Assembly (NCBI GenBank): GCA_023420935.1
Contig: JAEZUR010000045.1
Coordinates: 1-30,882 of the forward strand
Direction: 5' to 3'
DNA length: 30,882 bases
Origin: Bacillota bacterium
GTDB lineage: Bacteria; Bacillota; Clostridia; Lachnospirales; Lachnospiraceae
A model generated the notes under the pieces. The model saw nothing but the letters and a program-made list of their open reading frames with translations. It was not told the origin of the DNA and searched no databases. Shown here piece by piece: positions 16,085 to 24,518 of the stretch. Each line of letters opens with the position of its first letter. Position 1 is the stretch's first letter. A program made the position numbers and the translations under genes.

Positions 16085-16695
16085 TGAGAATTAAGGCTAT
16101 TATATTTGACATGGATGGTGTTCTCATCGATGCAAAGGAATGGCATTATGAAGCACTGAATAAGGCCTTGGGATTATTCGGCTATAATATAAGCAGATAT
16201 GATCACCTTGTTACATATGATGGATTGCCAACAAAGAAAAAATTAGAAATGCTAACGGCAGAGAGTGGGTTGCCTGAATCCTTACATGGGTTTATTAATG
16301 AACTGAAACAGATGTATACCATGGAGTTGATTTATACAAGATGCAAACCAGTTTTTAATCACGAGTATGCTTTAGCTAGGTTTAAATCAGAAGGATATCT
16401 ATTAGCAGTTGCCTCTAATTCCATAAGAGATACTGTGGATTTAATGATGGAGAAAAGTGGACTAGCTCATTACTTTGATTTTACCCTAAGTAACCAAGAT
16501 GTCAAAAATGGAAAGCCTAATCCTGAAATTTATAACAAAGCAATCGAGCGATTACGACTATCACCAGAAGAATGCCTTGTTGTAGAAGATAATCAAAATG
16601 GTATTAAAGCAGCAAAGGCATCGGGGGCAAAAGTGATGCATGTGGATACGGTAAATGATGTGAATTATGCCAACATTAAATCTTGTCTGGTTTAA
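16084..16695 (+). CDS. HAD-superfamily phosphatase/phosphomutase (beta-PGM-like)
   Basis: The 203-residue protein has all four HAD motifs: nucleophile block IIFDMDGVL with D9 and D11, a helical cap (~15-85), ASNS (motif II) near 113, KNGKPNPEIY (motif III lysine) near 140, and VVEDNQNGIKAA (motif IV). It resembles beta-phosphoglucomutase-type HAD-IA enzymes, which dephosphorylate or isomerise sugar phosphates. It is coupled to an upstream GT2 and lies directly before two sugar nucleotidyltransferase genes, so it probably prepares the sugar phosphate they activate. Phosphatase versus phosphomutase cannot be settled from sequence. Confidence 0.88.
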   Translation: MRIKAIIFDMDGVLIDAKEWHYEALNKALGLFGYNISRYDHLVTYDGLPTKKKLEMLTAESGLPESLHGFINELKQMYTMELIYTRCKPVFNHEYALARFKSEGYLLAVASNSIRDTVDLMMEKSGLAHYFDFTLSNQDVKNGKPNPEIYNKAIERLRLSPEECLVVEDNQNGIKAAKASGAKVMHVDTVNDVNYANIKSCLV

Positions 16696-16710
16696 GTGAG
16701 GAGAAGAAGT

Positions 16711-17457
16711 ATGAAAATCTTAATTCCTTTAGTAAAGGATAGCAGCTTAACAGTAAAAAGCGAATACTATAATATTCCAAGTTTAATCGAAATAGAGAAG
16801 AAACCAATTATTCAGTATGTTTATGAGAATTATCTAAGTATACCCAATGCAGAATTTATATTTGTAATCAGGAAACAAGACAATGAACAATATCATTTAG
16901 GTTCTGTCATAAAGCTACTTAATCCCCAGAATACCATTATAGTTGCTAATTCTGAAACAGCAGGAGCCGCATGTACTTGTCTCTTGGCTAATGAATATAT
17001 CAATAATGAAGATCCTTTATTAATTGTAAATGGTGAGCAATTTATGAATGAAAATATAGAAAAAATAATTGAAAAGTTTGAACAAAGACAATTAGACGGA
17101 GGAATTATTACGTTTCAATCCATTCATCCAAGGTGGTCATATGTCCGATTGGACGAAAATAAGAATGTAATTGAAACTGCTGAAAAGAGACCGATTAGTA
17201 AAAGTGCAACTACAGGGGTCTATTATTTTAAGCAAGGAAAAGATTATGTTAGGTCAGCCATGCAAATGATTCAGAAAGATGTAAATGTAAATGGAAACTA
17301 CTATATTTGCCCAGTCTATAACGAAATGATATTAGAGCAAAAGAAAATAGGTGTCTATGAAATTGTTCCCGATCATTATTTTTCCTTTTCTACATTAAAA
17401 GGGTTGTCAGAACTTGAGCTATTTCTAAAAAATAAAAAGGAGCGAATAACATGTTAA
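16711..17457 (+). CDS. Nucleotidyltransferase-like protein lacking active-site residues (likely pseudoenzyme)
   Basis: This 248-residue protein aligns end to end with the next gene product (shared blocks GAACTxLLAxEYINN, KPxIxYV, PVYNxMI), a sugar-phosphate nucleotidyltransferase. However, its nucleotide-binding loop reads PLVKDSSL where the paralogue has PMAGRGSR, the conserved PKP is PS with the lysine lost, the metal-binding aspartate of NSD is E109 (NGEQ), and the glutamate of NGEFY is N196. It is probably inactive as a pyrophosphorylase, or has changed chemistry. No frameshift or stop is present, so it seems maintained. ATG 16711 follows AGGAG; a GTG at 16696 would bury that site. It overlaps the next gene by 7 bases, fitting two subunits of one enzyme. 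Confidence 0.82.
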   Translation: MKILIPLVKDSSLTVKSEYYNIPSLIEIEKKPIIQYVYENYLSIPNAEFIFVIRKQDNEQYHLGSVIKLLNPQNTIIVANSETAGAACTCLLANEYINNEDPLLIVNGEQFMNENIEKIIEKFEQRQLDGGIITFQSIHPRWSYVRLDENKNVIETAEKRPISKSATTGVYYFKQGKDYVRSAMQMIQKDVNVNGNYYICPVYNEMILEQKKIGVYEIVPDHYFSFSTLKGLSELELFLKNKKERITC

Positions 17458-18206
17458 ACATAGTAATTCCCATGGCTGGTAGAGGGAGTCGTTTTTTAGA
17501 AAAAGGATATCTCATACCAAAGCCATTGATTCCGATACATAGTAAACCAATGATTTCTTATGTCATTGATAATCTTACGCCGTCATGTGAACATCGTTTT
17601 ATTTTTTTGTGTTTAAAAGAACATATAGAACAATTTAAAATAGATCAGACGCTACGAGAACTTTGTCCAAGTTGTGAAATCGTAGAGGTGAATCGTGTGA
17701 CTGAGGGTGCAGCTTGTACGGTACTTTTGGCAGAAGAATATATTAACAACGATAATCCACTTATGATTGCCAATAGTGACCAATATGTTGATATTAACTT
17801 GGATGATTATCTACAGTTGTCAGAAGAGGAATCAGTAGATGGACTTATTATGACAATGAATGCATACGATAATAAATGGTCTTTTATCCGATGGGATGAC
17901 GAAGGTTATGTTATAGAAGTAAAAGAAAAGGAAGTCATTAGTAAGGAAGCAACGGTAGGTATCTATAATTTTGCGAAAGGAAAAGACTTTGTTCTTTATG
18001 CCAAGCAAATGATTTCAGAGAATGCGAGAGTAAATGGAGAGTTCTATGTTGCTCCAGTTTATAACTATATGATTATGCATGCTAAAAAAATCAGATATTA
18101 TAATGTTGGTGATTTAGCAAGTGTTATGTTTGGGTTAGGTGTACCAGGCGATCTGGAACTGTTTTTATCATTGCCAATCTCGAAACGGATAGCAGCTCAT
18201 TTATAA
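17451..18206 (+). CDS. Sugar-phosphate nucleotidyltransferase (BcbE-like), active-site intact
   Basis: A 251-residue nucleotidyltransferase of the GT-A fold. It has the signature VIPMAGRGSRFLEKGY (loop at 9-14), the PKPLIPI block with lysine 24, NSDQY at 108-112 with metal-binding D110, and NGEFYVAPVYN near 195-205. It lacks the extra C-terminal beta-helix of GlmU or GlgC. It should form an NDP-sugar or CDP-linked compound from a phosphate made with help from the HAD protein. The sequence resembles putative transferases called BcbE-like in capsule loci. It overlaps the degenerate paralogue by 7 bases. The nucleotide and sugar are not predictable. Confidence 0.88.
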   Translation: MLNIVIPMAGRGSRFLEKGYLIPKPLIPIHSKPMISYVIDNLTPSCEHRFIFLCLKEHIEQFKIDQTLRELCPSCEIVEVNRVTEGAACTVLLAEEYINNDNPLMIANSDQYVDINLDDYLQLSEEESVDGLIMTMNAYDNKWSFIRWDDEGYVIEVKEKEVISKEATVGIYNFAKGKDFVLYAKQMISENARVNGEFYVAPVYNYMIMHAKKIRYYNVGDLASVMFGLGVPGDLELFLSLPISKRIAAHL

Positions 18207-18277
18207 AGTGGACTTACTACGTAACCACTAAGATAAAGATATAAATTGAGGTTGAAATGGGATAAATGAGGTAAAAT

Positions 18278-19351
18278 ATGGAAACAATTAATCTGAGTGT
18301 TGTGATTCCAGTTTATAATGTGAAAGAGAATTATTTGGATCAATGCATTCAAAGTGTAATACATCTTCCAATCAATGGGGTAGAGATTATTGTAATTAAT
18401 GATGGCTCCAATGATTTATGCAGTAAACAATGTGATAGATATTCACAATTGTATCCAAATGTACAGGTAATTCATCAGGAGAATAAAGGAGTATCCTTTT
18501 CTAGAAATATAGGCCTGAAACAAGCAAGAGGGTCATGGATTACATTCGTTGATGCTGATGATTGGGTGGTAGCAGAGACATTTGCAGATTTTTATTCTAA
18601 TACAAAAAGATACGATGCTGATATTGTGATTGGAAGAAACTATTATGATTGGAATGGCAAGAAGGCTCCCAATCATTATGATGGAGACGAAACTGAAGTC
18701 ATTGACCAACAAAAGGAAAGGTTAATGGAAGCACTCTTTTGTGGTATGAGTAAACAGTATTCATCTATGGCAATGCCCTGGGCTAAACTATATCGGACTG
18801 ATTTTTTAAAGAGAAATGGTATTACATTTCCCCTTGCCATAAAAGTTGGGGAAGATGGAATATTTAATTTTCAAGCATTTCATTTGGCAAGTAAAATTGT
18901 AGTGGCGGATAAATTAGTCTATGTATATAGACAGTATGATCAGTCAGTGAGTAAATCCTTCCATAAAGACATACCGCAAAATTGTAGGGACTTATTTTTG
19001 TTATATTGGCATAGTCTAATAGAGTTTAAAGTTTTGGAACAATATAAAACATATTTTTCACATTTGGTGATTCGGTATTGGGAGTTATATATTTTAAACC
19101 ATTATTTCGTGGGGAGAAATCAATGCGTAACACTTAGACAGAAGATACAAGACCTATATGCTATCCTAGAACCTCCCAATGATATTATTTATACCGCTGT
19201 AAATACGAGGCTTTATTCAAACAAGCAAATAAAGTTATTGGATGATATATTACAGAAAAAGTTTTATCTTATATGGGTGAAAATATCCTTTCTTGGTATT
19301 TTAAAAAAGTTAGGTAAAGCAAAGAGATTGTTTCAGTGGAATCGAGGATGA
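18278..19351 (+). CDS. Glycosyltransferase family 2
   Basis: A 357-residue GT-A protein with LSVVIPVYNVKENYLDQCI, VINDGSND at 39-46, SFSRNIGLKQARG, and VDADDW with the metal-binding DADD at 92-95; GEDGIFNFQAF follows near 190. The N-terminal 220 residues are catalytic and the rest is a less conserved basic region with aromatic residues, often used for membrane contact. It starts 71 bases after the nucleotidyltransferase, one of the wider gaps in this unit, and is followed after 3 bases by another GT2 of the same subfamily. Donor and linkage are unknown. Confidence 0.9.
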   Translation: METINLSVVIPVYNVKENYLDQCIQSVIHLPINGVEIIVINDGSNDLCSKQCDRYSQLYPNVQVIHQENKGVSFSRNIGLKQARGSWITFVDADDWVVAETFADFYSNTKRYDADIVIGRNYYDWNGKKAPNHYDGDETEVIDQQKERLMEALFCGMSKQYSSMAMPWAKLYRTDFLKRNGITFPLAIKVGEDGIFNFQAFHLASKIVVADKLVYVYRQYDQSVSKSFHKDIPQNCRDLFLLYWHSLIEFKVLEQYKTYFSHLVIRYWELYILNHYFVGRNQCVTLRQKIQDLYAILEPPNDIIYTAVNTRLYSNKQIKLLDDILQKKFYLIWVKISFLGILKKLGKAKRLFQWNRG

Positions 19352-19354
19352 GAA

Positions 19355-20329
19355 ATGAAAGAAGACAATGTGTTAATTTCAATTATAGTACCTGTTTATA
19401 ATGTAGAAAACTATATAAAAGATTGTTTGGACTCGATTCTTAATCAAACATTTTGTGAGTTTGAACTTATTCTTGTAGATGATGGATCTACAGACAAATC
19501 AAGTGAGATATGTGATGAATATGCAAGTAAAGACAATAGGATATCGGTAATTCATCAAACGAATAGAGGGCTGTCAGCAGCAAGAAATACAGGTTTGGAA
19601 AAAGCGAAGGGGAACTATATCGGTTTTGTTGATTCAGATGATACCATAACAAAAAATATGTATCAAGTTCTCTATGACAATCTCATAGAATATCAGGCAG
19701 ATTTATCCGTATGTTCCGTTTATGAAAAGAGAAAAAATAACAGATGGCAGATAGAACAACCAAAGTATGAAAATGTAGTAAAGATATATTCGGGGACAGA
19801 ACTTATAAACTATCTCACATACCAAAAATACCAAACCTTATTACCTATGGCAAATAATAAATTATATAGACGGGAATTGATTGAACACATACGTTATCCC
19901 AATGGAAAAATACATGAAGATGAATTTATAATTCATGAGTTGCTATTTCACGCAAAGAAGGTCGTGATATCTAAGGCTCAATTATATGAATACTTAATCA
20001 GAGAGGATAGTATTACTGGAAGCAAAAACAATCGGTTGCGAAGAGATAAATTAGAGGCTTTGTGGAGTAGAGTATTATTTTTAAAAGAGAAAGGTATGCA
20101 GGAACAGTATCTTAAGGCATATCATTATTATTTGCAAGCGACAATTTGGAAATGTAAGGGGATACGAAATGGGATATCCCATAAGAATCAATTTATTATG
20201 GAAGAATTGGAGTATTTCAGAAAAGCATTTAACTTTGAAAAGAAAAGGCATTTTGCTATGAAATATAAAGTTAAGTTTCGATTATTTTATGTAAGTCCCA
20301 AACTATATTTTTGCATTTTTGAAAAATAA
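19355..20329 (+). CDS. Glycosyltransferase family 2
   Basis: A 324-residue GT-A transferase: ISIIVPVYNVENYIKDCLDSIL, LVDDGSTDKS at 40-49, SAARNTGLEKAKGNYIGFVDSDD with the metal site DSDD at 93-96, and IHEDEFIIHEL near 190 holding the likely catalytic acid residues. It begins 3 bases after the preceding GT2 stop, so the two are translated together. The motif set is close to canonical EpsJ/WaaA-type GT2 enzymes. It adds one sugar to the growing unit on the cytoplasmic side; identity of the sugar is unknown. Confidence 0.92.
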   Translation: MKEDNVLISIIVPVYNVENYIKDCLDSILNQTFCEFELILVDDGSTDKSSEICDEYASKDNRISVIHQTNRGLSAARNTGLEKAKGNYIGFVDSDDTITKNMYQVLYDNLIEYQADLSVCSVYEKRKNNRWQIEQPKYENVVKIYSGTELINYLTYQKYQTLLPMANNKLYRRELIEHIRYPNGKIHEDEFIIHELLFHAKKVVISKAQLYEYLIREDSITGSKNNRLRRDKLEALWSRVLFLKEKGMQEQYLKAYHYYLQATIWKCKGIRNGISHKNQFIMEELEYFRKAFNFEKKRHFAMKYKVKFRLFYVSPKLYFCIFEK

Positions 20330-20380
20330 GAAGCACATAAACTTGATATACACTGGTAGTAGCCCAGAAGTGAGGAAATT

Positions 20381-20848
20381 ATGAAACAATTTTTAATTGA
20401 AAAGATAAGAGACAAAGATATTATTTATGATACGTTAAAAGCATTTAATCCATATTTTTTAGAACCGATTAAATCAACAGACAAAGAATTAATGGAGTAT
20501 GCAGATAAATTAGCAAACCTATCAGAATTCGTTGTGGCGAAGAATGGGGAAGAGATGGTTGGGTTTATTGTCTATTATATGAATGACATAGAGAATAAAA
20601 TTGGGTATATTACATTAATTGTGGTAAAGCCAGATTATCGTAAGGATGGAATTATAGGGGCATTAGCCATGGGTCAGTTATTAAACTATGCTAGAATAGA
20701 AGGAGTAAATGCAGGGATTAGAAAAGTTCGATTAGAAGTGGATAAAGAAAATACACATGCTTTAAAGCTGTATGAAAAATATGGCTGTATTTATATGGGG
20801 GATGCATCAGAAAAATCAATTTACATGATGTATGATTTAGCACAGTAA
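20381..20848 (+). CDS. GNAT-family N-acetyltransferase
   Basis: A 155-residue single-domain GNAT protein. The acetyl-CoA pyrophosphate loop is seen in VVKPDYRKDGIIGALAMGQLL (R87-G93), preceded by the GYITLIVV strand, and the C-terminal block ENTHALKLYEKYGCIYMG is the usual motif B. GNAT enzymes transfer acetyl from acetyl-CoA to amines. Its position directly before a DegT-type sugar aminotransferase suggests that it N-acetylates the amino sugar made by that enzyme, as WecD does with WecE. A general protein or metabolite acetyltransferase is the alternative. Confidence 0.86.
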   Translation: MKQFLIEKIRDKDIIYDTLKAFNPYFLEPIKSTDKELMEYADKLANLSEFVVAKNGEEMVGFIVYYMNDIENKIGYITLIVVKPDYRKDGIIGALAMGQLLNYARIEGVNAGIRKVRLEVDKENTHALKLYEKYGCIYMGDASEKSIYMMYDLAQ

Positions 20849-20887
20849 AATAACCATTGTTTATGATTGCCAAAAGGGGATGGACAA

Positions 20888-22006
20888 ATGAATAAAGCAA
20901 TCTATGTTACAAAAGCGACTATGCCTTCCTATGAAGAATATATAGATGCAATTAAGTGTTTGTGGGATTCGCATATGCTAACCAACATGGGAGAACATCA
21001 TAAAATGTTGGAAAACCAATTAAAGCAATTTTTGGGTGTACCAGGTATTCTTTTGTTTTCTAATGGTCATATGGCGTTGGAACTAGCCTTACAGGCAATG
21101 AATTTGTCTGGAGAAGTGATTACAACACCATTTACCTTTGCATCAACCACCCATGCAATTGTCCGAAATCGGTTGAAACCTGTTTTCTGTGATATAAATC
21201 CTAACGATTATACCATGGATACGGATCAGTTGGAATCATTGATTACCAATCAGACAACAGCAATTGTTCCAGTTCATGTTTATGGTAATGTCTGTAATGT
21301 AAAGGCAATCGAGCATATTGCCAAAAAATATGATTTAAAAGTAATCTATGATGCTGCACATGCCTTCGGTGTAACAGTGGATGGCGCGGGGATTGGAACA
21401 TTTGGTAATGCTTCTATTTTTAGTTTCCATGCAACCAAGGCATTTAATACCATAGAAGGTGGAGCGGTTGTGCTTTCAGATAAAGCATTGGGATATAAGT
21501 TATATAAATTAAAGAATTTTGGAATTATGGATGAAGAGACCATAGATGGCGTTGGTGCCAATGCAAAAATGAATGAATTCCAAGCTATTATGGGGCTATG
21601 TAATTTAAAACGGTTTGAGGAAGATACCAATAAAAGAAGACTCTTGGTAGAAACATACCGGAATCGCCTTGGTAGCATCGATGGAATTCAGATATTAAAA
21701 GATCAAAGTGATGAGAATATTAAGTCAAACTATACCTATTTTCCAGTAGTTTTTGATGAAAAAACATTTGGCTATAGTCGCAATGAAATCTGCGAACAAC
21801 TTAACAAAGAGAATATATATCCTAGGAAATATTTTTATCCGCTTACCAACTCGTTTCAGTGTTATCAGGGAAGATTTGATATTAATCAAACTCCCGTTGC
21901 ATTACATATTGCCAAGAGAGTTTTAACTCTTCCGCTCTATACTGATTTGACCATAGAAGAAGTTGATAATATTTGTGATATCATTTTATCCATACAAAGA
22001 AAATGA
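20888..22006 (+). CDS. DegT/DnrJ/EryC1/StrS-family sugar aminotransferase
   Basis: A 372-residue PLP-dependent aminotransferase. The first block, SHMLTNMGEHHKMLENQL, is typical of nucleotide-linked 4-keto-6-deoxysugar transaminases of the VioA/FdtB/WecE type. The PLP-ring aspartate lies in IYDAAHAFG (D155), and the Schiff-base lysine is K184 in SFHATKAFNTIEGG. It should convert a dTDP- or UDP-4-keto sugar and glutamate into the amino sugar, which the adjacent GNAT may acetylate. The precursor enzymes (RmlA/RmlB type) are not in this window. ATG 20888 follows AAAAGGGGA; an in-frame TTG at 20867 is rejected. Confidence 0.9.
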   Translation: MNKAIYVTKATMPSYEEYIDAIKCLWDSHMLTNMGEHHKMLENQLKQFLGVPGILLFSNGHMALELALQAMNLSGEVITTPFTFASTTHAIVRNRLKPVFCDINPNDYTMDTDQLESLITNQTTAIVPVHVYGNVCNVKAIEHIAKKYDLKVIYDAAHAFGVTVDGAGIGTFGNASIFSFHATKAFNTIEGGAVVLSDKALGYKLYKLKNFGIMDEETIDGVGANAKMNEFQAIMGLCNLKRFEEDTNKRRLLVETYRNRLGSIDGIQILKDQSDENIKSNYTYFPVVFDEKTFGYSRNEICEQLNKENIYPRKYFYPLTNSFQCYQGRFDINQTPVALHIAKRVLTLPLYTDLTIEEVDNICDIILSIQRK

Positions 22007-22023
22007 TTAGATAAGGAGACACT

Positions 22024-23505
22024 ATGTCAGATAGTAAATTAAAAAAAGGCATTTTAAGCGGAATGGTATGGAAGGTAATGGAACAAGGCGGAAGACAGAT
22101 TATTCGTCTAATTATTCAGATTATACTTGCAAGATTATTAGTACCAAAAGATTTTGGTTTGATTACGATAATAGGGATATTTACATCCATTGGTGATGTG
22201 TTTGTAAATGCAAGTTTAGGCAATGCGTTAGTTCAGAAAAAGGAAATAGATGATGTGGACTGTTCTTCTGTTTTCTACTTGAACATTTCGTTTTCGGCTA
22301 TCGTATATAGTGTAATATTCATGCTAGCGCCGGTTGTATCTAATTTTTTTAATGCACCTGACCTGTGCAACTTATTGCGAGTACAGGCAATTACGGTAAT
22401 AATTGCTGGATTTAATGTGATTCAAAGTGCGATTATACAACGGAGAATGCAGTTTAAAGCATTTTTTATTCGACAATTATTAGTCCTTTTTGTGCAAGGA
22501 GCTGTTGGTATCAGTATGGCATATCTGGGGTTTGGTGTGTGGAGTTTAGTTATCTCAACAGTTGTGAGCAGTGTGGTTGGAATGATATCTCTCTGGAAAT
22601 TTGCTAAATGGAGGCCGAAATTATTGTTTTCCATTCATAGAGTTTTAGTATTGTTTCGATATGGCATTAAATTGCTCTTATCCAATCTGATACAAGTTGG
22701 CTCAGATAATCTTGCCAACATAATAGTTGGTAAAGCATATAACCCAACTAATCTGGGTTTTTACTCCAAAGGAATTCATCTTCCAGATGTGATTATATCA
22801 ACCATGGATGGACCAATCCAAAGTGTGTTATTTCCAGCCATGTCAAAAAAGCAAGACGATAAAGCAGCAATGAGAAAAATGGCTAAAAGGATGATAATGA
22901 CAAGTTGCTTTATTACGATTCCTTCCATGTTTGGATTGGCAGCAGTAGCAACCCCATTAATAACTGTGATGTATACGTCAAAATGGCTTCCTGCGGTATT
23001 CTTTCTACAAGTGCTAAGTATTGGACGTTCGATCTTCCCAGTCCATACTACTAACTTACAAGTGATTAATGCTTTGGGCAGAAGTGATATTTTTCTGAAA
23101 CTAGAAGTGTTTAAAACAGTTCTTACCTTTATTATTATTGCATTGGTATTACCGCACGGAATTCATACATTCGTAATAGCTATTTCAGTAGGAAATATTT
23201 TTTCCATGCTTCTGAATGCATGGCCGAATAAAAAGTTAATTGATTATGGCTTTGTTGATCAGATGAAGGATATTTTTCCTATTCTTTTTTTAAGCCTTGC
23301 AATGGCAATAATCGTTTATTTTATACAATTTATGGGATTTTCTACAGGATTCACATTACTATTACAAGTGTTCGTTGGAGTAATTATTTATCTGGGAACA
23401 GCGTGGCTTTTAAAATTTGAATGTTTGAAATTTGTCACAGAAATGCTAAAGCCTTATTGGATTCGTAGAAAAAATAGTTTAAAGCAAAGTGTGAAATTAG
23501 ATTGA
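22024..23505 (+). CDS. Wzx-type flippase (MOP superfamily), second copy
   Basis: A 493-residue polytopic membrane protein. The N terminus (GILSGMVWKVMEQGGRQIIRLI, then IILARLLVPKDFGLITI) and QRRMQFKAFFIRQLL near 140 place it in the WzxC/TuaB-like polysaccharide-export branch of the MOP superfamily. It differs clearly from the flippase at 3224 and resembles lineages that move teichuronic-acid or colanic-acid units. It starts 17 bases after the aminotransferase stop with AAGGAG upstream, and its stop lies 11 bases before the next start. It should export lipid-linked units that carry the amino sugar or polyol phosphate built by this unit. Confidence 0.92.
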   Translation: MSDSKLKKGILSGMVWKVMEQGGRQIIRLIIQIILARLLVPKDFGLITIIGIFTSIGDVFVNASLGNALVQKKEIDDVDCSSVFYLNISFSAIVYSVIFMLAPVVSNFFNAPDLCNLLRVQAITVIIAGFNVIQSAIIQRRMQFKAFFIRQLLVLFVQGAVGISMAYLGFGVWSLVISTVVSSVVGMISLWKFAKWRPKLLFSIHRVLVLFRYGIKLLLSNLIQVGSDNLANIIVGKAYNPTNLGFYSKGIHLPDVIISTMDGPIQSVLFPAMSKKQDDKAAMRKMAKRMIMTSCFITIPSMFGLAAVATPLITVMYTSKWLPAVFFLQVLSIGRSIFPVHTTNLQVINALGRSDIFLKLEVFKTVLTFIIIALVLPHGIHTFVIAISVGNIFSMLLNAWPNKKLIDYGFVDQMKDIFPILFLSLAMAIIVYFIQFMGFSTGFTLLLQVFVGVIIYLGTAWLLKFECLKFVTEMLKPYWIRRKNSLKQSVKLD

Positions 23506-23516
23506 TTGGAGATTTT

Positions 23517-24494
23517 ATGGGAAGAATTAAAGTAAGTGTAGCAATTATAACATATAATCACGAACACTATATTGAACAGGCTATTCGAAGTGTTCTAGAG
23601 CAAAATGTTCCATTTTCCTATGAATTGATTATAGGGGATGATGCTTCGATGGATAAAACTCCGGATATCATTAAAAAAGTATATGAGGAATATCCAGATA
23701 TAATCGTGCCAATTTTAAGAGAAAAAAACATAGGTATGGCGAAAAACTCCATGGATGTCATAGCCAAATGCAAGGGCGAGTATATTGCTTTTTTGGAGGG
23801 GGATGATTACTGGATTGATAGGGAAAAGCTTAATAAGCAAGTTACCTTTTTAGATGAACATAAGGACTATTCCGCGTATTACCATAATGCGAGAGTGATA
23901 AATGGAAAAGATCAAGTGCTTTATGAGCGAAAAGAAGGTTATTGTATAGCAAGGGAATACACGGTTGATGAGATTCAAAACTTTATTTTGCCTGGGCAAA
24001 CATCCACATTAATGTCAAGAAATTTTTATACGGAAGAGGAGATATATCTATCAGTAGTACAAGGGATAAAATACACACCACTGGATCGTCTAGTACCAAT
24101 TATATTATTAAAATATGGAAAAATCTATTGTGACGAAGCAACAATGAGTGTATATCGTTATGTTTTGGATGGATCATCCAGTTGGTCGTCAAGAAATGAA
24201 TTACAAAAGTGCTTTAATTATTTCATCTATTTTAAAAATCTAGTTGAAATGCAGCAGATTGGTGAGAAACTAGGTTTTCAGTTTGATTTTAAGGAAAAGA
24301 AAGCATTTTTTTATGGTGAGGCACTTTATGCTTCGTTACTTCGAGGAAAAGTAGTTTGTATCTTAATGTGTATGTTAATGATTGCAAGTACTAATAAAAA
24401 GTTACATTTATTATTCCGTGGTAATAGACTTTTTATACGAAAGATTAAATGGAAAATTAAATATAAAATAAAGAAATTGGGATTCAATTCTTAA
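23517..24494 (+). CDS. Glycosyltransferase family 2 (divergent)
   Basis: A 325-residue GT-A protein that differs from the other three GT2s. It has VSVAIITYNHEHYIEQAIRSV, ELIIGDDASMDKT at 36-48, and FLEGDDYW at 92-99 in place of the VDSDD motif; this EGDD form is common in a subgroup found in capsule loci. A hydrophobic stretch near 280 (VVCILMCMLMIAS) and a very basic C terminus (KWKIKYKIKK) suggest membrane attachment. ATG 23517 follows GGAG by 5 bases; an upstream in-frame TTG at 23502 overlaps the flippase stop. It precedes the priming transferase, so it may act early in assembly. Confidence 0.88.
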   Translation: MGRIKVSVAIITYNHEHYIEQAIRSVLEQNVPFSYELIIGDDASMDKTPDIIKKVYEEYPDIIVPILREKNIGMAKNSMDVIAKCKGEYIAFLEGDDYWIDREKLNKQVTFLDEHKDYSAYYHNARVINGKDQVLYERKEGYCIAREYTVDEIQNFILPGQTSTLMSRNFYTEEEIYLSVVQGIKYTPLDRLVPIILLKYGKIYCDEATMSVYRYVLDGSSSWSSRNELQKCFNYFIYFKNLVEMQQIGEKLGFQFDFKEKKAFFYGEALYASLLRGKVVCILMCMLMIASTNKKLHLLFRGNRLFIRKIKWKIKYKIKKLGFNS

Positions 24495-24518
24495 AATTAG
24501 AATGATAGGAGGAGTTAT

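Noticed and set aside
18207..18229. Hairpin AGTGG-ac-TTAC-TAC-GTAA-CCACT just after the intact nucleotidyltransferase.
   Set aside because: It has a bulge, short stem blocks and no U-run, so it is not a convincing terminator. It could be an mRNA-processing or stability structure but nothing supports that.
21346..21678. A 110-codon minus-strand frame inside the aminotransferase gene.
   Set aside because: It is antisense to the PLP-lysine region of a clear gene, with no ribosome site and no known family; frames of this size appear opposite conserved genes by codon bias.
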